From: JACPDH01 sp051305935
Lineage (GTDB): Bacteria > Acidobacteriota > Thermoanaerobaculia > Gp7-AA8
Direction: 5' to 3'
Assembly: GCA_051305935.1 (NCBI GenBank)
Contig: JBPPMG010000029.1
Span: forward strand, 1-11,735
Length of the DNA stretch: 11,735 bases
Shown here piece after piece: positions 1 to 5,629 of this stretch. Positions within the stretch are counted from its first letter, which is position 1, and every line of letters begins with the position of its first letter. A model generated the notes under the pieces. The model saw only the letters and a list, made by a program, of their open reading frames with translations. It did no database searches and had not been told where the DNA came from. The position numbers and the translations under genes are program-made.

Positions 1-555
1 GCGCAGCGCGTTCCGCTCGTTCGATCGGGCGACGGATCGAAGCCGCGTCTCGACTCCGAGTTTGCCGCGTACCACGACGGGGACCGGCTCTTCGTCGTTT
101 TCTCGGCAGACGACGACCACCTCGTGGCGACGTATCTTGGGCACGACGAGCCTCTCTGGGAGGAGGATGTCGTCGAAGTGTTCCTTGCGCCCGAGAAGCT
201 GGAGCGCTATTACGAGATCGAGGTCAACCCGCTCGGGACGACGTTCGACGCCGTGATCGACTCGCCGCGACTCGAACGGGCGACGATGACGGTCGACCGC
301 GCCTGGACGTGCGCGGGGCTTCGGACCGCGATCCGCCGGACGACGACCGACGGCTCGGTGCGCGTCGAGACGCTGATTGCGATCCCGTTCGATGCTCTCG
401 GCGCAGCGCCGCCGAGCGGCGCGCGATGGCGGGCGAACTTCTTTCGGATCGATCGCGCCCCTGCCGGCGACGAGTTCTCCACCTGGCGTCCCACGGGACG
501 AAACCCCGCCGACTTCCACGTCCCGCGCGCGTTTGGCACGCTCGTATTCGAGTGA
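1..555 (+). CDS. Carbohydrate-binding family 9-like (CBM9-like) protein, 3' end
   Basis: The reading frame is open from the first base, so the true start lies to the left; 184 residues are visible. The sequence matches the small single-domain CBM9-like proteins: an early VPLVRSGDG segment, then DGDRLFVVFSADDDHLVATY, the acidic LWEEDVVEVFLAP strand, YYEIEVNPLGTTFDAVID, and a C-terminal RANFFRID followed by FSTWRPTG and FGTLVFE. These are the usual conserved strands of that beta-sandwich fold. CBM9 domains bind sugar chain ends in xylanases, but stand-alone bacterial copies have no established ligand, so the substrate is unknown. An internal ATG at 124 is not the start, because conserved sequence extends upstream of it. 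The next gene follows after 118 bp. The family call is made by recognition, without an alignment. Confidence 0.75.
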   Translation, partial: AQRVPLVRSGDGSKPRLDSEFAAYHDGDRLFVVFSADDDHLVATYLGHDEPLWEEDVVEVFLAPEKLERYYEIEVNPLGTTFDAVIDSPRLERATMTVDRAWTCAGLRTAIRRTTTDGSVRVETLIAIPFDALGAAPPSGARWRANFFRIDRAPAGDEFSTWRPTGRNPADFHVPRAFGTLVFE

Positions 556-673
556 CCAGCACGAAGCGCTGCCGGGAACCGGAGAGAGTTTTCCGATTTG
601 TTGACCTTCCCACGCGTGTGAAGCGCAAGAATTCCTGCGGCCGGGAGGTTCTGTCTTCCCGGAAGGCAGACTC
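556..673 (+). promoter_or_regulatory. Intergenic region with a hairpin touching the ribosome binding site of the PDZ gene
   Basis: CCGGGAGG (641-648) and CTTCCCGG (655-662) form an 8-bp stem with one G-U pair and a 6-nt loop. The stem's last two bases are the first two of GGAAGG (661-666), the Shine-Dalgarno site placed 7 nt before the TTG start at 674. A TTGACC at 601-606 could be a -35 box, but no good -10 sits at normal spacing. A role in translation control is inference only. Confidence 0.35.
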
Positions 674-1135
674 TTGAAACCGAAAAACCTTATTCTTGCC
701 GTCGCACTGCTGCTCGCCTCGATCGCCGCGATCGCCGGAGACGAGTTGCCGAAGTGCCCCGGCTCGCGCGACGAATGCGAGCACAGGATTCGCGAGGGAA
801 TGACCGGCAGGAAGTACCTCGGCCTGATTTTTTACGACACGGAACGAGGGATCCTCATCAAGGCGGTGGTCGACGAGAGCCCCGCCGAAGAGGCCGGGCT
901 TCGCAAGGGCGACCTGATCGTCGAGGTCAACGGGCAGAACTGCGCCGACGGAAACGTTAAGCTGTTCAAGAAACTGGTCGACAAGGCGCAGGAAAACGGA
1001 GTCGTGCAGATCCGCGTGAAGCGGAACGGTTCCTACGTCGTCACCGAGGCGAAGCTCGTCCCGATCTCCGAGAAGCAGATCCAGCGCGTGATCGCCGCCC
1101 ACATCAAGGCGGCGCATCCAGAAGAAAAGCGCTGA
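674..1135 (+). CDS. Exported PDZ-domain protein
   Basis: A 153-residue protein with a classical signal peptide: MKPK, a hydrophobic run at about residues 6-20, and a probable cleavage after AIA (residue 21). A single PDZ domain spans about residues 46-135. Its YLGL carboxylate-binding loop is at 48-51, and the typical SPAEEAGLRKGDLIVEVNG core follows. There is no protease domain, so this is a lone PDZ protein in the envelope that probably binds C-terminal peptides or acts as an adaptor. C28 and C35 lie just after the signal peptide and might form a disulfide; there is no lipobox. The start is TTG, chosen because GGAAGG lies 7 nt upstream and the signal peptide begins there. The histidine kinase gene begins 59 bp downstream on the same strand, so co-transcription is possible. 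Partner and ligand are unknown. Confidence 0.85.
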   Translation: MKPKNLILAVALLLASIAAIAGDELPKCPGSRDECEHRIREGMTGRKYLGLIFYDTERGILIKAVVDESPAEEAGLRKGDLIVEVNGQNCADGNVKLFKKLVDKAQENGVVQIRVKRNGSYVVTEAKLVPISEKQIQRVIAAHIKAAHPEEKR

Positions 1136-1181
1136 CTCGGTGAGACGCGCGCCCGTCCCGGCGGCGTCCCTCCCTCGTCGG

Positions 1182-1198
1182 CCATCGATCGACGATGG
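1182..1198 (+). promoter_or_regulatory. Small inverted repeat across the histidine kinase start codon
   Basis: CCATCG (1182-1187) and CGATGG (1193-1198) are exact inverted copies around a 5-nt loop, and the ATG (1195-1197) lies in the right arm. No Shine-Dalgarno sequence is visible upstream. A 6-bp stem of this kind can arise by chance; a role in start-site masking is speculative. Confidence 0.2.
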
Positions 1199-2757
1199 CA
1201 GTCATCATCTCCCGACTGAACGAGTTCCTGCGGGGGCAGCGGCCGACGAGCCGCGCCTCGGTGCTCCTGCCGTTCCTGATCATCGCGGTGGCGTTCTCGG
1301 CACTTGGATGGCGCTCCTGGCAACTCTCCGAGCGAATGGAGCGCGGGCTCGACGCGCTGGCGATTCAGTATCTCGAGTATTCGGCCGAGATCACCGCGCG
1401 TCGCGTCGATGCGGCGACGCAGGCGGAGATCTACCGGGCCTCCGAGGAGTGGCAGCAGATCGAGAAGCTCTCAGGCGGCGTCCCGGGATTCGACTCTCTG
1501 GCCGAGTGGGTAGCGAAGAACGACTGGATTCTCTCGGCGATCTACGTGCCCGACTCCGATCCGACCGACACGATCTACCTCGGCCATCTGTCAGGTGCGC
1601 GCGCGATTCGCGACCGCGTCTCCTCGGAGTTCTTCACTGCGAGCGGCAGGGTGCAGTACACCTGGTCGCCGTCCCTGCTGATCGCGCAACTCGACCGCGT
1701 GGTGTTCCGACAGCCGATCACGCAAGGAGGGCACGCGTGGGAGTCGAGCGATTTTCGCGGACTCGTGCAGATTGGCGTCGTCGACGCGAAGCTGGGACAG
1801 GGACTGGTCCGCGGCGACGGTGAGCTGAGCGTGATCGAGCCGCTCGCCGCGCCGCTCGACGGCTTTGCGATCGCCTCGGCGCTCCGAACCGAGCTCGTGC
1901 AGGGTGGGTGGCAGAGCCACCGCCTGGTGAGCATTGCCTTCGCCGTCGCGGCGATCGGCCTGCTTTCGATCGGCGCATGGCTCGCGATCCGCGGGCTTCG
2001 CAAGGAAAACGAGGCGACGCTGCTTCGCGCGGCGCTGGTGGCGAACGTCTCACACGAGCTGCGCACGCCGCTCGCGGTGATCCGGCTCGGCGCCGAGACG
2101 CTGCGCCGGAGCGACCGGCTCACGCCCGAGCAGCGGGAAGGCCTGCAGGAGTCGATCCTGCGCGAGGTGCTTCACCTCTCGCAGCTCGTCGAGAACGTCC
2201 TCGACGTCGCGCGGCTGCAGAAGGGGACGAAGCGGATGGCGCTCGCGCCGGTCGACCCGTTCGAGCTGGTCGAGTCGGTGATCGACTCCTACGGGGCCTG
2301 GATCGAGAGCCGCGGCTTCGCGGTCGACCTCGACCTCGAGGACGGGATCGACGAGCAGATGTGGGATCGCGACAGTGTGTCTCGCGCCGTCGTGAACCTG
2401 ATCGACAACGCGATCAAATACTCGGGTGACAGTCGAACGCTTCGCCTCGCGTTGCGAAACAACGGGGGCGCGGTCGAGATCGAAGTGACCGATCAGGGAG
2501 TCGGTATCCACCCGTCCGAGATCCAGCGGATCTTCGATCCCTACTACCGCGCGCAATTCTCGGACACCGAGACGCAACGAGGAGCAGGCCTCGGCCTGAC
2601 GCTGGTCCAGCAGATCGTCCAGGCGCATGGCGGACGGGTCGAGGTCGATTCCGAGCCCGGCAAGGGATCCACTTTTCGGCTGGTCTTCCCGAAGCGGCCG
2701 GTTGCGGCAGAGGCCGGCCAGAGGCCAGGGGCCATAGGCCAAAGCAGGCGGACTTGA
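1195..2757 (+). CDS. Membrane-bound sensor histidine kinase
   Basis: A 520-residue kinase of a two-component system. Transmembrane helix 1 is at about residues 24-42 and helix 2 at 244-265. They enclose a roughly 200-residue extracytoplasmic sensor region that I do not recognise. The HisKA helix carries VSHELRTPLAV with phospho-accepting His287. The ATPase domain has the N box (NLIDNAIKYS, Asn401 and Asn405), the G1 box (DQGVGI, Asp433 onward), FDPYYRA, and the G2 box (GAGLGL, from Gly463). No long HAMP domain is evident between helix 2 and HisKA. The ATG at 1195 is the only start before an in-frame stop at 1141, and it has no visible ribosome binding site. The last 13 or so residues are encoded by the left arm of a heptamer repeat, so the C-terminal tail is probably not functional. 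The response regulator follows after 169 bp. Confidence 0.93.
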   Translation: MAVIISRLNEFLRGQRPTSRASVLLPFLIIAVAFSALGWRSWQLSERMERGLDALAIQYLEYSAEITARRVDAATQAEIYRASEEWQQIEKLSGGVPGFDSLAEWVAKNDWILSAIYVPDSDPTDTIYLGHLSGARAIRDRVSSEFFTASGRVQYTWSPSLLIAQLDRVVFRQPITQGGHAWESSDFRGLVQIGVVDAKLGQGLVRGDGELSVIEPLAAPLDGFAIASALRTELVQGGWQSHRLVSIAFAVAAIGLLSIGAWLAIRGLRKENEATLLRAALVANVSHELRTPLAVIRLGAETLRRSDRLTPEQREGLQESILREVLHLSQLVENVLDVARLQKGTKRMALAPVDPFELVESVIDSYGAWIESRGFAVDLDLEDGIDEQMWDRDSVSRAVVNLIDNAIKYSGDSRTLRLALRNNGGAVEIEVTDQGVGIHPSEIQRIFDPYYRAQFSDTETQRGAGLGLTLVQQIVQAHGGRVEVDSEPGKGSTFRLVFPKRPVAAEAGQRPGAIGQSRRT

Positions 2758-2860
2758 CGCAGGCCACGCAGCGCGTTCGACCACGCGACTGCTGCGTCCT
2801 CAACGCTACACGCCTCTCACGGGTCTGCCTGCTTTGGCCTGTGGCCTTTGGCCTCTGACC
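2716..2860. repeat. Heptamer-arm inverted repeat A (between kinase and regulator)
   Basis: The left arm (2716-2753) contains four tandem GGCCANN heptamers (2716-2743) plus GCAGGCGGAC. The right arm (2823-2860) is its inverted copy, with TTTGGCC, TGTGGCC, TTTGGCC and TCTGACC. By eye 33 of 38 positions pair; four of the five mismatches become G-U pairs in the + strand transcript. The core (2754-2822) holds a further hairpin, ACGCAGC (2766-2772) with GCTGCGT (2791-2797). The left arm overlaps the 3' end of the kinase gene. It is not a typical terminator because no T-run follows. Confidence 0.85.
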
Positions 2861-2926
2861 TGTTTTAAAGTTGTTACAACGCCAACAAACCGCTGGCGGA
2901 GCCGTATAGGAAAGCCGGAGAATCCA

Positions 2927-3619
2927 ATGACGATGAGCAAGATCCTGGTGGTCGAAGACGATGCGGGGCTCCGGCAAGCCCTTGAGATCAACCTGCGCCT
3001 CGAGAATTACGAGCCCATAGTGGCGGCCGACGGCGAAGAGGCGATCGATCGCTTCCACGCCGAGACGCCCGACATCGTGCTGCTCGATCTGATGATCCCG
3101 AAGAAGAGCGGGTTCGAGGTGCTCGATCACATCCGCAAGCACTCGAAGGTTCCGGTGATCCTCCTGACCGCGCGTGGCGCGGAGACCGACAAGGTTCGAG
3201 GCCTGCGCGGAGGAGCCGACGACTACGTGACGAAGCCGTTCGGGCTGCAGGAGCTCTTTGCGCGAATCGACGCCGTGCTTCGCAGGAGCGACACGCAGCT
3301 TCCGAAGGCGCTCGAGGACGAGCTGATCAAGCTCGATCCGAACACGCGCGAAGCGGAAGCCGCCGGGAAGGCGCTCAAGCTCTCGCCGAAGGAGTTCGAC
3401 CTCCTGATGTACCTGTTCAAGAACCGCGACCGGGTCGTTCCTCGGGACGAGCTCCTCTCGCGCGTCTGGAACTATCGGGTCGATCTCAACCTCAACAGCC
3501 GGACGGTCGACACGCACGTGACGCGTCTGCGCCGCAAGCTCCAGGAGGCCGTCGGAACCGACGACGACCTGATCCTCGGGGTCGCGAAGGTTGGATACCG
3601 GTATATGGGAAAGAATTGA
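2927..3619 (+). CDS. OmpR/PhoB-type response regulator
   Basis: A 230-residue transcription factor. The receiver domain spans residues 1-115, with acidic pair Asp11/Asp12, phospho-acceptor Asp54 (VLLDLMIP), Thr81 (LLTAR) and Lys103 (VTKPF). A winged-helix DNA-binding domain spans about residues 130-230, with LSPKEFDLLMYLFKN, the RTVDTHVTRLRRKL recognition helix and the VGYRY wing. It is the probable partner of the kinase just upstream. The frame is open further upstream (to 2834), but that part translates repeat A. The ATG at 2927 has CCGGAG 6 nt before it, and the family's usual ILVVEDD follows at once; the ATG at 2933 is an alternative. The stop codon lies inside a GAATTGA heptamer. The order kinase-then-regulator is less common than the reverse. 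Target genes cannot be told from the sequence. Confidence 0.95.
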   Translation: MTMSKILVVEDDAGLRQALEINLRLENYEPIVAADGEEAIDRFHAETPDIVLLDLMIPKKSGFEVLDHIRKHSKVPVILLTARGAETDKVRGLRGGADDYVTKPFGLQELFARIDAVLRRSDTQLPKALEDELIKLDPNTREAEAAGKALKLSPKEFDLLMYLFKNRDRVVPRDELLSRVWNYRVDLNLNSRTVDTHVTRLRRKLQEAVGTDDDLILGVAKVGYRYMGKN

Positions 3620-3743
3620 ATATTGAAAATTGCGTTCGAAACACGTAACTAATTCATGATTGATTATTAATTCTGGCATTGCGGAACAATAAAAATGGCG
3701 GACAATGTCCGCCATTTTTAGTCTTCCGTTTTCAACTCTATTC
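3613..3743. repeat. Heptamer-arm inverted repeat B around the terminator
   Basis: The left arm (3613-3633) reads as GAATTGA, ATATTGA, AAATTGC and includes the regulator's stop codon. The right arm (3729-3743) is a gapped inverted copy that runs into the last codons of the minus-strand gene. The region between (3634-3690) is AT-rich, unlike the rest of the window, and a strong hairpin (3691-3719) sits near its right end. This is the weakest of the five elements: arm pairing is partial. Confidence 0.5.
3691..3719. terminator. Bidirectional intrinsic terminator
   Basis: A perfect 13-bp inverted repeat: AAAAATGGCGGAC (3691-3703), loop AAT, GTCCGCCATTTTT (3707-3719). The GC core with a T-run on one side and an A-run on the other gives a Rho-independent terminator shape on both strands. 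It lies between convergent genes (the regulator ending at 3619 and the minus-strand gene ending at 3738), exactly where a shared terminator is expected. Confidence 0.85.
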
Positions 3744-4589
3744 TTTAACTTCCTCGACCACTTCCTTGAGCAGCTTCCGCCCCTTCTCCTGGTCTTCCGT
3801 CTTCTCGCTCCGGAGCAGGGCTTCGGCGTCGCGTGTCTTTGCGATGAGGAGGGTGAAGGGGTAGGAGTGGAGGCTGGGGAAGAGGCGATGCTCGAGCTTT
3901 GCGATCTCCGCGTCGAGCACTTCGGGACTCGACGACGAGCGGATTCGCTGCAGCGCTCGGACGGTTTCGTACTGCGGATTCTCGGGATCGTCCTGCTCGA
4001 CGGCCTGCCTGAAGTGGATCTCGACAATCGTTTTTCCGCCGGCGTTCTTCTGCGAGGTGGAGGCCTCGATGCGCACTTCGGCGCGGTCGGCGATCGTGCC
4101 GAGGTCGAAGGTGCGCGACGTGCCGGGGTTGAGCCAGGCGTTGACTTCCTCGATGCGCGTCCGAGGCTCTCCGTCGAGCGTGAAGCTGATCTCGACCGCG
4201 CCCACCCAGCTTGGCGTGTTGGCGCTGAAGAGCGAACGCTTCTTCGGCACGACGACGGCGACCGCGAACGGGTTGTCGGCCGAAGCTTCGAACGAGTCGG
4301 GCGAGCCTTTGCCTTCGATCGCGGCGACCGTGTACTCGCGTTTGACCGTTGGCGGCGTCCCGCTCGGGCGAACGAATTGCACCCAGCGGTGGCCTCCTCC
4401 CGCAAGAGGACCGCGCAGGTCGTTCAGCGCCTCGTCGATCGCACTCGACACCGTGTAACTCGAGGCACCGCGAATGAGAAGGTCCCGAACCCCGTAGAGA
4501 GCGTCGAGCGCCGCGACCTCGCTGCACTCCTCGAGCGCCTGGGCGGCGGGAGCCGCAAGCAGAAGCAGTACGATCGCCAATTTGCGCAT
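3738..4589 (-). CDS. Exported protein of unknown function
   Basis: A 283-residue protein that I do not recognise. The start MRKLAIVLLLLAAPAAQALEEC is a clear signal peptide with likely cleavage after AQA. GGAGGA sits 6 nt before the ATG at 4589, so the longer frame to 4658 (which translates heptamer repeats) is rejected. The N-terminal third is helical (LYGVRDLLIRGASSYTVSSAIDEALNDL). The middle is a beta-rich stretch with FAVAVVVPKKRSLFSANTPSWVGAVEISFTLDGEPRTRIEEVNAWLNPGTSRTFDLG and RAEVRIEAS, which suggests a sandwich fold. The C-terminus, after VEIHFRQA, is charged helix (about 60 residues, rich in E, K, R), probably a coiled coil. It lies downstream of PilZ and HD-GYP genes on the same strand, but 221 bp and a repeat element separate them. 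It is likely periplasmic; function unknown. Confidence 0.8.
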   Translation of the reverse strand: MRKLAIVLLLLAAPAAQALEECSEVAALDALYGVRDLLIRGASSYTVSSAIDEALNDLRGPLAGGGHRWVQFVRPSGTPPTVKREYTVAAIEGKGSPDSFEASADNPFAVAVVVPKKRSLFSANTPSWVGAVEISFTLDGEPRTRIEEVNAWLNPGTSRTFDLGTIADRAEVRIEASTSQKNAGGKTIVEIHFRQAVEQDDPENPQYETVRALQRIRSSSSPEVLDAEIAKLEHRLFPSLHSYPFTLLIAKTRDAEALLRSEKTEDQEKGRKLLKEVVEEVKE

Positions 4590-4610
4590 GGAAAGTCCTC
4601 CAGCTTCGCT

Positions 4611-4645
4611 GAATTGAGAATCAAGAAGTGAGAATTGAGAAAGAA
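4611..4645. repeat. Left heptamer array of element C
   Basis: Five consecutive 7-nt units: GAATTGA, GAATCAA, GAAGTGA, GAATTGA, GAAAGAA. Two units are identical and the others keep GAA and mostly a final A. It lies in the 5' leader of the minus-strand exported-protein gene (start 4589). Its reverse complement (TCAATTC) recurs once at 4811-4817, making the outer pair of an inverted layout. Confidence 0.7.
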
Positions 4646-4734
4646 GGGGAGTCTGCATCGATGTCGAAACCGCGATTAATATAACGACTTATTGATCGTT
4701 GCTATTTGAAATGTTTTTTATTGGCAATTGTTGT
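4646..4734 (-). promoter_or_regulatory. AT-rich core of element C; possible promoter for the exported-protein gene
   Basis: An 89-bp AT-rich island in GC-rich surroundings. On the minus strand TATATT (4683-4678) is a good -10 match, but no convincing -35 lies 16-18 nt upstream. It would give a leader of roughly 80 nt that includes the left heptamer array. This is the only AT-rich sequence upstream of the gene, so promoter function is plausible but unproven. Confidence 0.3.
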
Positions 4735-4824
4735 CATTCCGCATTCCGCATTCCGCATTCCGCATTCCGCATTCCGCATTCCGCATTCCGCATTCCGCAT
4801 TCCGCAATTCTCAATTCGTCTTTC
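4735..4824. repeat. Tandem GCATTCC heptamer array, right arm of element C
   Basis: Nine exact GCATTCC copies (4741-4803), preceded by a partial CATTCC (4735-4740). They are followed without loss of the 7-nt register by GCAATTC (4804-4810), TCAATTC (4811-4817) and GTCTTTC (4818-4824). The array thus shifts in phase from the GCATTCC type to the TCAATTC type, the complement of the left array's unit. The last units run into the PilZ gene, whose stop codon is in TCAATTC. The same heptamer, inverted, recurs at 10936-10990. Confidence 0.9.
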
Positions 4825-5533
4825 CTTCCAGGCTCGTCGCCGCCAGCAGGCGGATCATGTCGCGCGTCCCGTGGTCGCCTTCACGGTAGAGCTTGCAGAG
4901 CATGTCCACCTGGTCGGCCGACTCGTTCGCCGACACGGTGAAGCCCTCCTCGGGCTGCGACGCGTCGAGGGTCCAGATTCGCGTCCATCGCTCTTTCCGC
5001 TTCGAGTAGCGGATGAAGCCGACCTCGCGCGCGATCTTCTTGTCGGGGATGAGGTGCTCGTCCTTCTTCGTGCTCGCGACGTTGAACGTGTTCGAAGTCA
5101 GCGCGCCTCCGCGGAAGATCGGCATTTCTCCTTTGGACGGGGGCGCGAAGCCCTTCGCATTCGCGATCTGCTCGGTGAGCGTCTCGGCGCGCGCGTGTTC
5201 GATGAACTGATGAATCGACGTGAGGCGCTCTTCGTGCTCTCCGGTGAAATCGAGGCCCGACCGGTAGACGGTCAGCCCGTCGTCACCCGAGGCGAAGCGG
5301 TGAATCCGGCTGTTGACGACGATGCAACGGAGGCTCACCGACGCCTCGCCCACCTCGAGCCGCAGGTTCCTCGTCTCGCCCACGCGCAGGCGGTTGTAGT
5401 GCTCGACGCGCGCTCCGAAGAGGCTGAGGTCGATCAGCACCGCCCCCTGGGTTCCCAGGCGCGCGACGACCGACTCCGAGAGACGAATCCTCTCGGCGCG
5501 CCTGCGATTGGCACGGTTATTCGTCACGCTCAT
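4811..5533 (-). CDS. PilZ-domain protein (probable c-di-GMP receptor)
   Basis: A 240-residue protein. The N-terminal PilZ domain (about residues 1-110) shows the two c-di-GMP-binding motifs: an arginine-rich NRRRAERIRL with the RxxxR pattern (R11/R15) and DLSLFG (D35-x-S37-xx-G40). About 130 further residues (FIRYSKRKERWTRIWTLDA, FTVSANESADQVDMLCKLY, TRDMIRLLAATS) match no domain I know. No signal peptide or membrane segment is visible, so it is cytoplasmic. The start is uncertain. ATG at 5533 gives a normal PilZ N-terminus but has only a weak site. A TTG at 5587 adds 18 basic residues and has AAGGAG 13 nt upstream. The HD-GYP gene ends 96 bp upstream, so the two probably form an operon in c-di-GMP signalling. 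The stop codon falls in a heptamer repeat. Confidence 0.85.
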   Translation of the reverse strand: MSVTNNRANRRRAERIRLSESVVARLGTQGAVLIDLSLFGARVEHYNRLRVGETRNLRLEVGEASVSLRCIVVNSRIHRFASGDDGLTVYRSGLDFTGEHEERLTSIHQFIEHARAETLTEQIANAKGFAPPSKGEMPIFRGGALTSNTFNVASTKKDEHLIPDKKIAREVGFIRYSKRKERWTRIWTLDASQPEEGFTVSANESADQVDMLCKLYREGDHGTRDMIRLLAATSLEGKTN

Positions 5534-5629
5534 CGTCTGTCCGGTGCGTCGCACTCCCCGCCGCGCCATCGCGGTCGCTCGCGTCAACTCTTGTACGGAT
5601 CTCCTTTGCCGCTGGTTCGGAATTGTCGA

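Noticed and set aside
224..1117. 297-residue minus-strand frame at the left end
   Set aside because: Antisense to the CBM9-like and PDZ genes, both with recognisable domains; Arg/Ser-rich low-complexity translation.
2834..2926. N-terminal extension of the response regulator to 2834
   Set aside because: It translates the right arm of repeat A; the receiver domain starts normally at 2927 with a ribosome binding site.
2414..4405. 663-residue open frame on the minus strand
   Set aside because: It is antisense to the kinase and regulator genes and crosses the terminator and repeat A. Its sequence is a run of Arg/Ser/Pro typical of a shadow frame in GC-rich DNA.
3705..4631. 308-residue plus-strand frame opposite the exported protein
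   Set aside because: The minus-strand frame has a signal peptide and GGAGGA ribosome binding site; the plus frame has neither and starts inside the terminator.
4735..4824. CRISPR array
   Set aside because: The units are 7 nt with no spacers and there are no cas genes nearby.
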